From the NCBI GenBank assembly GCA_942491525.1, contig CALOBW010000033.1, forward strand, positions 264,910 through 328,909: 64,000 bases of DNA. Direction: 5' to 3'. The position numbers and the translations under genes were made by a program. The DNA comes from CAYWBU01 sp942491525 (GTDB taxonomy: Bacteria > Desulfobacterota > Desulfomonilia > UBA1062). Each line of letters starts with the position of its first letter. Positions within the stretch are counted from its first letter, which is position 1. Positions 44,301-51,016 of this stretch are shown in pieces. Under the pieces are notes generated by a model. That model was not told the DNA's origin, did not search any database, and saw only the letters and a program-made list of their open reading frames with translations.

Positions 44301-44777
44301 TTCATAGCCATAGGTTTCAAATACATCCGCAAGCAGCTCAACGGTATTCGCATCATGATCTATAATCAGAATCCTGGATCGTTTGGCCTCCCCCTGCCCA
44401 TCCAGTAAACGTTTAACCTCATCCTCAAAGGCATCCCTCTTAACCGGCATCGCCAGAAAACTGTTTGCGCCCAGATCACGTGTAATCCTTCTGACATCCT
44501 CCCCCGCAAATGTCGCCGAAACCACCAGAATGGGCCGTGTATTGAATTCAGAAAACTCAGGTGAACGCAACAGGCGACAGAACTGCCAGCCATCTATTCC
44601 TGGCATATGCAGGTCAGTAACTATCAGATCGGGCAGACAATCAGTTCGCAGCAGCTCAAGCGCATCAATGGCATCGCCGGCCCGCGTCACATTGTAACCG
44701 GATTTCTCCAGAACCCTGGACAGAAATACCAACTGGGTCGGATCATCATTAACAACCATTACAGAGTACTCTGTCAT
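41304..44777 (-). CDS. Multi-PAS hybrid histidine kinase with two N-terminal receiver domains
   Basis: 1157 residues, no membrane segment. REC1 (about 1-125), REC2 (about 135-255), then five PAS domains (about 270-390, 395-515, 520-640, 645-765, 770-900), HisKA (about 905-970; His in GSIAHNFNNILMAVMGN) and HATPase (N box NLLTNSMEAM, G1 DSGPGID, F box FDPFFTTK, G2 GRGLGL). REC1 has the Asp (DLIVTDLHMPG) but Met where the conserved Lys belongs (LAMPVK). REC2 has Glu in place of the phospho-acceptor Asp (DVVLFEYHLPD) but keeps Thr and Lys (MTED, IRKPF). Such a kinase would be cytoplasmic and sense several internal signals. Its output regulator is not adjacent. Confidence 0.9.
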   Translation of the reverse strand: MTEYSVMVVNDDPTQLVFLSRVLEKSGYNVTRAGDAIDALELLRTDCLPDLIVTDLHMPGIDGWQFCRLLRSPEFSEFNTRPILVVSATFAGEDVRRITRDLGANSFLAMPVKRDAFEDEVKRLLDGQGEAKRSRILIIDHDANTVELLADVFETYGYEVASEGSIESGSRKFDEWRPDVVLFEYHLPDCTGSCLIDRFRVLFPQTAFVVMTEDADPRLAVDLMRKGISAYIRKPFAPEYVVKIVEQTSRERALLGVEDLLEERTLQLRQSEEKHRVLFDNVDAPITYLDLNGIILMVNPASAKILGGTPADIEGTSIYDYLPALEGRIVELIAGVVQSGTAHQSEDFIVIRGRGYWFSTTFQPVRDLSGKITAVQVFGYDVTDQKETRDALAKERERARQYLDIAGGIILALDRRGEVTLINAEGSQILGYEQDELISREWFSLVLPKHHTAAAWEAFNQVMAGQMECVPQVEGLVVTSSGQERSVVWNNTLLRDEHGVPAGTLSFGTDITERKEMEKQLQISESKWRSLVQHAPNYIIITDQDGRIEFANMFPEGLTERDVLGSSIFDYVDPDYHEAARSVLRDVFVSGQPARCEYRSGGRMASRRYFETNVGPIWQDGRITALTLIGLDITKRKKIQDEILRNRDFLRSIFDAAVDVSIIVTDLDGRDAHITEFSTGAENIFGFKRDDVIGKPVAMLHRPEDVDKFPDLIDDMVCRRQSFHGEMTLVRSGGEEFAALFTAYPLVDAADQVYAALGISIDISARKKIEDQLRQSEARYRFLTEASPDVVWMTDMNMQSYYISPSCQSVFGVSPDEFMKIKLEDKLPPQSMEKAALILAREMEIENAGNADPNRFITFELEHYHPHNSLFWVELSVSFIRDESGKPVGLHGITRDISARKRAEQERQKLQKQIELTRKFESLNVMAGSIAHNFNNILMAVMGNLEMVMGEISSADSISHNVIGAYNSAKRAAEMSNIMLTFVGQAKIDKAPVDLVGLVAAIGEEIDVSLQDKIELRLELPSDPCVVDVDSSSIRKALVNLLTNSMEAMAESGGSVALRIYEVQHAEDVQTYLNDVLPAGRYVVVDISDSGPGIDSEHLSKIFDPFFTTKFVGRGLGLPEVLGLVRAHKGGIQLQNRPGYGCTFSLFLPRTDAARGV

Positions 44778-45019
44778 ATCCTGCCTGCCATTAGTCGTGA
44801 TAGATCAAGGATAAGATTGTTTACCAATATTTCAAACTCTAACCGCCTCAGCATAAATCTCATGAACTTAAACTGTAATCACAATTACAATCCAATCGTA
44901 ACCAAGATTACAATAACGCAACCAGACCCCACGACACCAAAATCTATCCGTCGAGCCATAACACTCTAACATCATGTAATAACTATACTTTAATCACCTA
45001 TATCATCTCAAATACCCTC

Positions 45020-45036
45020 TTGGCACCGTCCTTGCC
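45020..45036 (+). promoter_or_regulatory. Sigma-54 (RpoN) promoter of the subtilase gene
   Basis: TTGGCAC-CGTCC-TTGCC: the GG (-24) and GC (-12) elements have exact spacing and match the TGGCAC-N5-TTGC consensus. The start codon at 45082 is about 47 bases from the -12 element. The remaining 240 bases back to the divergent kinase gene are AT-rich and could hold enhancer sites, but none is recognised. Confidence 0.75.
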
Positions 45037-45081
45037 CTATAGGCGGTGGGGAAAGAAAAAAACCAAGGGGGAATTGGGGAA

Positions 45082-46428
45082 ATGAAAAAATTATCAATCA
45101 TCGCATCAATCGTTTTTAGTCTGGTAGTTTCCGGCAATCTTTTCGCCGCCGAATATGTCGAAGGCGAAGTCATCGTAAAGTTCAGAGCCGGCTCAGCCAT
45201 GAGCGCCGTCTACACCGAGAATGAAGATGAATCGGTGATGGTGGCCGTGGACAACACCGAGCAGGCCGTCAATAATCTGAAGAATCGCGCCGACGTCGAG
45301 TACGTCGAGCCCAACTATATCGTCTACGCCGAAGAGGTTCCCACCGACTGGGCCTACAACGAGAATACCGAGTGGGAAGATGTTGAGCTGCCCAAGGCCT
45401 GGAACCTGACCGAGCCCGCCGCTGAAGTTGTGGTGGCCGTGATCGACTCCGGTGTCGATCTTGATCATCCGGAGCTGGTAGACGCTCTGGTTCCTGGTAA
45501 AAGCTTTGTGGCCGGTTTCGCCACTCCGACTGACGACGCCGGTCACGGTACCCGCGTTGCCGGTATCATCGCCGCCAAGGGCAACAACGGCGCCAACGGC
45601 ATGGCCGGTGTGGCCTGGGACATCAACGTTAAGATCATGCCGCTCAAGTTCATGTATAAGAACGGCACCTCAACCACCGGTAAAATTTCCGACGCAGTTG
45701 CCGCCATCCGCTACGCAGTTGACAACGGCGCCCATGTGATCAACGCCAGCTGGGGCTTCTCATCCTACTCCAGCTCGCTGCGCGACGCCATCAACTATGC
45801 CCGCGCCAACGGCGTGCTCTTCATCTGCTCCGCCGGCAACTCCGGCGCCGACAACGATGTCGAGTCCCACTATCCTTCCAACTACAACAAGGATCTGGAC
45901 AACGTGATCGCCGTGGCCGCCATGAACCGCAACGGCGACCTGGCCAGCTTCTCCAACTACGGCTACTACAGCGTTGACGTGGCCGCCCCCGGCGAAGGTC
46001 TCAAGACCACCGATAATGACGGCGGTTACAAGACCTGGGCCTCCGGCACCTCCTATGCCGCCCCCTTCGTCTCCGCCATCGCCGCCATGGTCATCAGCGA
46101 GCATCCGACCGTCGGTTATCAGGATCTGCGCGACCGTCTGGTGAAGACCACCAAGCTGGATGACTCCTACTCCAAGGATCTGGCCGAGGCCGGCGGCTGT
46201 ATCAACGCCTACAACGCCATCATGAACATCAATATCCACGACGTGGTTGCCAAGGATGGCTGGAGCGCCCCCGAGGCCCAGAATGCCGACGCAAGCGCTT
46301 TGGTAAGCTCAGGTGACGACAGCGACAGCGGTTACGGCTGTTTCATCGGCAGCGTTGAGAACAATATTCTGATGATAGCATTGGCGCTGGTCAGCCTGAT
46401 CCTGGTTGCCCCCAGAAAAAAAGCTTAA
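45082..46428 (+). CDS. Secreted subtilisin-family (S8) protease with C-terminal Cys/TM/basic anchor
   Basis: 448 residues. Signal peptide 1-23 (ending FAA), an inhibitor-I9-like propeptide (VEGEVIVKFRAG, ending near residue 90), and the S8 domain: Asp in VAVIDSGVDLDHPEL, His in DDAGHGTRVAGIIAA, oxyanion Asn in CSAGNSGAD, Ser in GTSYAAPFVSA. The tail is SGYGCFIGS, a 17-residue hydrophobic stretch, then RKK: a Cys plus TM plus basic C-terminal sorting signal of the JDVT/Synerg-CTERM kind, which suggests surface processing. ATG 45082 begins MKKLSII; an earlier start at 45046 is unlikely. Expression is expected to be sigma-54 dependent. Confidence 0.93.
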   Translation: MKKLSIIASIVFSLVVSGNLFAAEYVEGEVIVKFRAGSAMSAVYTENEDESVMVAVDNTEQAVNNLKNRADVEYVEPNYIVYAEEVPTDWAYNENTEWEDVELPKAWNLTEPAAEVVVAVIDSGVDLDHPELVDALVPGKSFVAGFATPTDDAGHGTRVAGIIAAKGNNGANGMAGVAWDINVKIMPLKFMYKNGTSTTGKISDAVAAIRYAVDNGAHVINASWGFSSYSSSLRDAINYARANGVLFICSAGNSGADNDVESHYPSNYNKDLDNVIAVAAMNRNGDLASFSNYGYYSVDVAAPGEGLKTTDNDGGYKTWASGTSYAAPFVSAIAAMVISEHPTVGYQDLRDRLVKTTKLDDSYSKDLAEAGGCINAYNAIMNINIHDVVAKDGWSAPEAQNADASALVSSGDDSDSGYGCFIGSVENNILMIALALVSLILVAPRKKA

Positions 46429-46480
46429 GCCCCCAACAGTCCCTGATCCATCCCCCATGGGTCAAGAACTGAATCCCCCC

Positions 46481-46516
46481 GAACCTCCGGTCCCCCAGCC
46501 GGAGGTTCTTTTATTT
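46481..46516 (+). terminator. Intrinsic terminator of the subtilase gene
   Basis: A 10-bp perfect stem (GAACCTCCGG / CCGGAGGTTC, 46481-46490 and 46499-46508) followed by TTTTATTT, 53 bases after the stop codon. Confidence 0.88.
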
Positions 46517-48426
46517 CACGAGTCAAGCCAGACCCGCATAGCGCCATTGCCGCGGTTACCCCACGCAAAGTATGGAACCAGGGTTAGCTTATGGCCGGAT
46601 ATTGATTGGGCCTCGATAATACCGCCACGCTCTTTATGACCATGATAGATCAACGTGTCTGGCACAAGTTTACCGAGGATTGGATTATCAACCTCTTCCA
46701 TGCAGTAGACCAACGGACCGCGCGCAACAGCCAGCTTTCCTCTACTGTCCTCAACACTGGGATCAGACTTGATAGTATAGACAGGCATCTCAAAATAGAT
46801 ATTTATATTAGCTTCATCACCGTTCTTAACAACAACCCTATGGTAAGTATGATGCGTGAAAAAGTCAGGGCCAAACTGGGATGGAGATTCAAAATTCATC
46901 ACCAAGGTGTCATCAATAGAACATTTGCCGCCCCAGACCGGAAGGCGCAGATTAAGCTTAAGCTCCCTGCCGGTATAGTTCCTGAGGTTGACAGACACAC
47001 CGCCTGACCAGGGCAATTGGGACTCTATCCTGATCTCCAGTTTATCGTCAATGGATGTCTGGTTGCTGATATACTGATTTATCCAGAGTTCATCATCGCC
47101 GACGGTATAGATGTAACGTCCGATCTCCGCCCAGAGCCGAGATATGTTAGACGGGCAGCAGGCCGTTTCAAACCAGGCCTGGCGAGCAAGGGCCCCGCCT
47201 GATTTCAAAGGATTGCGATAGAAGTAGGCTTTGCCATCGGCCGAAATTCCTACTGAGGCTGCATTATAGAGCTGCCACTCCATGAGGGCCGCATAACGCG
47301 CATCATCGCTGCTTTTAAGCATCTCCCAGTTCCAGAAGATGCTGCCGATAGCAGCGCAGGTTTCACAGTAGGCAAACTCGCCATGAAGTTCATATGGCCT
47401 ACCGAATCCCTCAACGTATGGCAGGGATCCGATACCGCCGGTGACATACATCTTTTCGCCAACCAGTCGCTGCCAGGTTTCGACCATCCAGTTTTTAAGG
47501 CTGCTGTCACCACTCTCATCAGCAAGCATCGCAGCAGCAGTCACCATGTAGGCCCAGCGCACTGAATGACCCACCGGATCAAGCTGCTCACGAATGGGCC
47601 TGTGCTGCTGCTGATACGAACCCGTCAGGTACTGCACCATGGAGCGGAGTAAAATAAAGGGCGGCTCCCTGTCCTGAACATTTTCACCAAACTCGAAGCC
47701 CACACCCTGATCACCCTTCGCCTGCCTAGATATCAGGTGCGCCCGCCGAAAATGAGACACCCCCTCTTTGAGAAACTGCAGCCAGAACTTCTTAATCCGA
47801 CCGCGCTGCTCAAGAAAATGCTTGGCCGTCTGCAGATATTTAGTTTCACCGGTTAAGCGATAGAGTTTAATGAGAGCTATCTCTATCTGCTGATGTCCCG
47901 GGGTTTGCTCGGGTCCTGCAGACTTGAAATCAGCCACAATCAGATCGGCGCACTTGATAACCAGATCCAGCAGATCTCGCCTGCCCGTGGCCAGGCTATG
48001 CTCCACGCCGGCTTCAATGAAATGCCCCATGCAGTAGAGTTCATGCTCCAGCTGCAGATTTTTCCAACGGACCTCTGGAAAGTAGATCTGGTTATAGGTA
48101 AACAGGTACCCGTCGGCCTGCTGGGCAGATCGCATGATCCCGATATACTCATCAAGCAGCTCCTCCAACCTGGCATCAGAGCCACTGGCCAGAACGCGCG
48201 ACGCTGCATCTGCCCATTTGTGAAGATCCGAATCAGTGTAGAAAAACCCCCGCCGCTGCCCCGACAGCAACTTCCCAGTGATCCTGAAATTATCGATGGT
48301 GCCGCACTCTTCATACTGCTGCCACTGATAAGTCAAGGCCTGCTCGCGGTTGAGCTCTTGGCGCTGATGCCAAAAACCATTTGTGATTCTGATGTATTTA
48401 AGCGGTAATTCTTTTATCAATTTCAT
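46516..48426 (-). CDS. Beta-L-arabinofuranosidase, glycoside hydrolase family 127
   Basis: 636 residues of the DUF1680/GH127 family, which removes beta-L-arabinofuranose from plant glycoproteins or pectin. The zinc-and-cysteine site is recognisable: Glu and Cys in FAYCETCAAIGSIFWN, and the Cys pair in FETACCPSNISR (the second Cys is the proposed nucleophile). VGHSVRWAYMVTAAAMLADES is the substrate loop. No signal peptide, so the enzyme is cytoplasmic and would act on imported oligosaccharides, but no sugar transporter is nearby. It is an isolated catabolic gene in this window and could have been acquired. Promoter at 48445-48472. Confidence 0.9.
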   Translation of the reverse strand: MKLIKELPLKYIRITNGFWHQRQELNREQALTYQWQQYEECGTIDNFRITGKLLSGQRRGFFYTDSDLHKWADAASRVLASGSDARLEELLDEYIGIMRSAQQADGYLFTYNQIYFPEVRWKNLQLEHELYCMGHFIEAGVEHSLATGRRDLLDLVIKCADLIVADFKSAGPEQTPGHQQIEIALIKLYRLTGETKYLQTAKHFLEQRGRIKKFWLQFLKEGVSHFRRAHLISRQAKGDQGVGFEFGENVQDREPPFILLRSMVQYLTGSYQQQHRPIREQLDPVGHSVRWAYMVTAAAMLADESGDSSLKNWMVETWQRLVGEKMYVTGGIGSLPYVEGFGRPYELHGEFAYCETCAAIGSIFWNWEMLKSSDDARYAALMEWQLYNAASVGISADGKAYFYRNPLKSGGALARQAWFETACCPSNISRLWAEIGRYIYTVGDDELWINQYISNQTSIDDKLEIRIESQLPWSGGVSVNLRNYTGRELKLNLRLPVWGGKCSIDDTLVMNFESPSQFGPDFFTHHTYHRVVVKNGDEANINIYFEMPVYTIKSDPSVEDSRGKLAVARGPLVYCMEEVDNPILGKLVPDTLIYHGHKERGGIIEAQSISGHKLTLVPYFAWGNRGNGAMRVWLDS

Positions 48427-48444
48427 ATTTTTGGACCCCGGTGC

Positions 48445-48472
48445 ATTTTAGCTCAAAATGATATTTATTCAA
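48445..48472 (-). promoter_or_regulatory. Promoter of the GH127 gene
   Basis: On the minus strand TTGAAT (48472-48467), 16-base spacer, TAAAAT (48450-48445), 19 bases before the ATG. It is back to back with the VOC-gene promoter. Confidence 0.5.
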
Positions 48473-48485
48473 CCCAAAAGGAGAC

Positions 48486-48513
48486 TTGACGGATAAAAAC
48501 TAACTGCTAAGAT
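48486..48513 (+). promoter_or_regulatory. Promoter of the VOC gene, predicted leaderless
   Basis: TTGACG (48486-48491), 16-base spacer, TAAGAT (48508-48513). The ATG at 48520 is 6 bases past the -10, exactly where transcription should start, and no ribosome site is possible in between. Confidence 0.6.
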
Positions 48514-48519
48514 ACGCAC

Positions 48520-49101
48520 ATGAACACTGGAGCCATGTTACTCACCGACATCAATCAGAGTATTCTGCATACCCTGAATCTGCCTCGCATCAGCCAGCTC
48601 GGCATCGTTGTTAAGGATCTCGATCAGAGCATTCAGGAGTACAAGGCAATCTTCAACATCCACCCCTGGTATCGGGCCAACAGCGCTTCACACGAAGCCA
48701 GACTGGCCCAACGCCCCATCGAGATCAACACGGAAATGGCCTTTGCCTACAGCGGCCGCCTGCAGCTTGAACTGATTCAGGTAAAAGGCGGCGACCGCAA
48801 CATTTACTCGGAACATTTCAGGCAGCGCGGCGAAGGCCTCCATCATCTGGGATTCATCGTCGGTGACATGGACGCCAAAATTAAGACCATGGACAGGCTC
48901 GGCATCAAGGTTGCCCAGTCGGGTCAGATCAAAAGCACAGGCGGTGCAATTACACGCTACGCCTACCTCGACACCCGAGAACTTTGCGGCTACTACATCG
49001 AGCTGCTGGAGACGCGCCTGCTGGGCATCAATGTGGGCCAGTCAAAGCTGATGATGAACCTGGGGCTGATCACCGGCGACACGGCAATCATCACCCCCTA
49101 G
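48520..49101 (+). CDS. VOC (glyoxalase/epimerase-fold) family protein
   Basis: 193 residues. The domain begins ISQLGIVVKDLDQSIQEYKAIF, the vicinal-oxygen-chelate opening, and the second half is GEGLHHLGFIVGDMDAKIKTM with TGGAITRYAYLDTRELCGYYIELLE (landmarks HHLGFIV, FxY-type DTRELCGYYIELLE). The His in HHLGF and the Glu in YIELLE are the metal ligands seen in methylmalonyl-CoA epimerase and glyoxalase relatives, but the first-module His is Gln (SQLGI). The substrate is unknown. Its stop overlaps that of the convergent ferredoxin gene at a CTAG. Confidence 0.82.
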   Translation: MNTGAMLLTDINQSILHTLNLPRISQLGIVVKDLDQSIQEYKAIFNIHPWYRANSASHEARLAQRPIEINTEMAFAYSGRLQLELIQVKGGDRNIYSEHFRQRGEGLHHLGFIVGDMDAKIKTMDRLGIKVAQSGQIKSTGGAITRYAYLDTRELCGYYIELLETRLLGINVGQSKLMMNLGLITGDTAIITP

Positions 49102-49271
49102 GGCGCTTTGATACAGTCAACCGGGCACTCATCAGCGCAGGCGCCGCACTCGATGCAGTCATCGGCAACAATAAAACGCGCCCCATCCTGCTCGCTGATG
49201 CAATCCACCGGGCAGACATCCTCGCAGGCGCCGCAATTCGTACAATCATCCTTAACAATTAAGTATGCCAT
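49098..49271 (-). CDS. 2[4Fe-4S] ferredoxin, 57 residues
   Basis: A small clostridial-type electron carrier. Two full motifs: CTNCGACEDVCP (Cys 10, 13, 16, 20) and CIECGACADECP (Cys 39, 42, 45, 49), each followed by VDCI. AGGAGG lies 5 bases before the ATG at 49271. The DUF4079 membrane gene starts the unit 12 bases upstream, so the pair may form a membrane-to-ferredoxin redox link. The stop codon shares a CTAG with the VOC gene. Confidence 0.95.
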   Translation of the reverse strand: MAYLIVKDDCTNCGACEDVCPVDCISEQDGARFIVADDCIECGACADECPVDCIKAP

Positions 49272-49283
49272 CTCTTCCTCCTT

Positions 49284-49709
49284 TTATTGCCAGACAAAAA
49301 ACTGCAGAACCTGCCAGCCGCTCCACAACTGCCAGAGAGCCAGCAACACACATCCCAGATTAAGAACAGCATGCAACAAAGGCAAGATCCGCCGGCGCGC
49401 CTTTCTATGGTCCATGTAGAGACCAGTGGAAATAGCAGCCAAACCCAGACATACAATTACGAACCCGACCCTGCCATGTTGCCCGGTTACAAACAGCGAA
49501 CCCCAATATTTCAGACTGACAGCAACAGCCAGCAGGAAACCTGCCAGCCATAGCAGCTGAGCCAGCAGACCAACTTTGACATGCAACTTCCAGTTGAACT
49601 TCAGCCTGCGCTTTAAAAGCTGACTCGACAGCCGGGCATACCCCAGATACAGCGCATACAAAGCCAAGCATGTCGCCATAAACTGGATGGCCGGATGAAT
49701 CAGCAACAT
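49284..49709 (-). CDS. DUF4079-like four-helix membrane protein
   Basis: 141 residues with four membrane segments. LLIHPAIQFMATCLALYALYLGY with paired His/Gln, the KLHVKVG loop, QHGRVGFVIV and ILPLLHAVLN place conserved His residues at helix ends, as in DUF4079/cytochrome b561-like proteins that may hold heme. The ribosome site is weak. It lies 12 bases before the ferredoxin gene. The function is inferred as redox; no characterised homologue is known to me. Confidence 0.7.
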   Translation of the reverse strand: MLLIHPAIQFMATCLALYALYLGYARLSSQLLKRRLKFNWKLHVKVGLLAQLLWLAGFLLAVAVSLKYWGSLFVTGQHGRVGFVIVCLGLAAISTGLYMDHRKARRRILPLLHAVLNLGCVLLALWQLWSGWQVLQFFVWQ

Positions 49710-49721
49710 GTCAGACTCATA

Positions 49722-49760
49722 TCACCAGATGGACCCTAGCAACTCAGCTGCACTATCCAT
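49722..49760 (-). other. Short ORF with strong ribosome site before the DUF4079 gene
   Basis: Twelve codons (MDSAAELLGSIW) starting at 49760 after GGGGGAGG, the best ribosome site in the 88-base gap between the hydrolase and DUF4079 genes. It ends 12 bases before the DUF4079 start. It may couple translation or be chance. Confidence 0.3.
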
Positions 49761-49797
49761 AAACCTCCCCCAGTAAAAACCCATAATAAGGACGCCC

Positions 49798-50760
49798 CTA
49801 CTTAAGGTCCACCTCAAGCTGGCTTAAATTGAAATCAGACCCGGCATACCCGGTAAAGAGCGACTTCTGTGCCGCCTGATCCTTGAGGTAGATATTGAAC
49901 CAGGCCAGAATATAGGCCTGAGTAATCTCCTTCTGCCGGTCGATCCCAATCAGCGAAGGATTATCAATCATCGTACCGCGGGCAACGTTGGCGTAGAACT
50001 TATCCACGTAGCCCACATGATTGGCGCCATCAACCTCCAGGAAAGCTTTAGGCGTAGTCTCGGGTAACAGATCATAGTAACCCTTGACCTCCGGATTGTA
50101 GATGAAGCGATCATTGCTGCCGAGAATCATCATGGTCGGCACCTTGATGTTGGCAGCGGCAATCTTGATCTCTTCAATCACACCGTCATACCACCACTGA
50201 TCCTCATCTTCGAGGGCCACCGGCGCCAAGGGGGCAGCCGCCGTGATCCGCGAATCCATACTGGTCGCCTCAATTGTGCCGCCGCCGCCCATTGAAAATC
50301 CACTGACACCAATACGGCTCATGTCGGCAATTGCGTAGACAGCTCCATGCTGCCTGGCATTCTGTTCCTCAAGCATGTCAATGGCACCGATAAATGCATT
50401 CGCCCACTGGGTGGCATTGCTTGAGGCCGACATGGGCGGTGTAATGGTTACCGTGACATAGCCGTGGGATGTCAAGTGCTCGGCCAGCCATGTATGGTTC
50501 CAGCGCGCACCCAGAAACCCGGAACTGGTCAGCACCACCGGATAGGGTTTCGCATTCATGGCCTGGGGCTTGTGCCAGCCGTCTTCAACCGCCGGATAAC
50601 GAATGGTGGCCCAGTGCAGACCATAGGGTTTCTGCCAGTAACTGATTGAATCGTGACCAACTTTGTATGGCCCGGGGCTGCCGAGTTCAGCAAAATCAGA
50701 CGCCAGCAGCGGTGAAACAAAACACAGCAACAACACAAAACAGACAAACTTAGCCCTCAT
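49798..50760 (-). CDS. Secreted alpha/beta hydrolase of the cutinase/PETase-like (polyesterase) family
   Basis: 320 residues with a signal peptide (1-20, SPLLA). The nucleophile elbow is GVSGFSMGGGGTIEA (Ser156), the GxSMGGGG form known from IsPETase, LCC and Thermobifida cutinases. Asp217 (MILGSNDRFIYN) and His248 (VDGANH) complete the triad; Asp to His spacing is 31, the same as in IsPETase (206/237), while Ser to Asp is 15 longer (an insertion with WWYDGVIEE). The oxyanion region is YPVVLTSSGFLGARW. No obvious paired C-terminal disulfide as in LCC-type enzymes. ATG 50760 follows GGGAGAG. It may also be a dienelactone or PAF-acetylhydrolase-type esterase; activity on polymers is inference. 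Confidence 0.82.
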   Translation of the reverse strand: MRAKFVCFVLLLCFVSPLLASDFAELGSPGPYKVGHDSISYWQKPYGLHWATIRYPAVEDGWHKPQAMNAKPYPVVLTSSGFLGARWNHTWLAEHLTSHGYVTVTITPPMSASSNATQWANAFIGAIDMLEEQNARQHGAVYAIADMSRIGVSGFSMGGGGTIEATSMDSRITAAAPLAPVALEDEDQWWYDGVIEEIKIAAANIKVPTMMILGSNDRFIYNPEVKGYYDLLPETTPKAFLEVDGANHVGYVDKFYANVARGTMIDNPSLIGIDRQKEITQAYILAWFNIYLKDQAAQKSLFTGYAGSDFNLSQLEVDLK

Positions 50761-50820
50761 AAAACTCTCCCTTATCACTTGTTAACAAAAGAGTTTCATG
50801 ACAACCGGCCCTGTGTCAAA

Positions 50821-50979
50821 CTAAAATTGGTGTGCCTCTGGCAGATGCATATTCAGATGCCAAAGCCTATCGAGATGGGTATGCCTAACACGAACAACCC
50901 ACCCTGAAAGTCCGACAAACTCCAACATCATCGCCATTGCCGTGAGCAAGAACAGCCCGTTAAATACTATCTTCAGCAT
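50821..50979 (-). CDS. Small predicted membrane protein, 52 residues
   Basis: Starts MLKIVFNGLFLLTAMAMML after an excellent AGGAGG (6 bases upstream), then a short segment with RVRHTHLDRLWHLNMHLPEAHQF rich in His/Arg. One membrane helix, N-terminus inside or signal-anchor. It lies 37 bases downstream of a diguanylate cyclase gene on the same strand. No family known; real expression is likely from the ribosome site. Confidence 0.5.
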   Translation of the reverse strand: MLKIVFNGLFLLTAMAMMLEFVGLSGWVVRVRHTHLDRLWHLNMHLPEAHQF

Positions 50980-51016
50980 AACGCACCTCCTGCCTCTTTG
51001 GATGCACTGATTCAGA

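Noticed and set aside
45760..46239. 159-codon open frame on the minus strand inside the subtilase gene
   Set aside because: It has a Gly/Val-rich, low-complexity translation and no ribosome site; it mirrors the GC-rich codons of the protease gene.
49722..49760. Calling the 12-codon ORF before the DUF4079 gene a gene
   Set aside because: The ribosome site is strong, but the peptide is too short to judge; kept only as a low-confidence feature.
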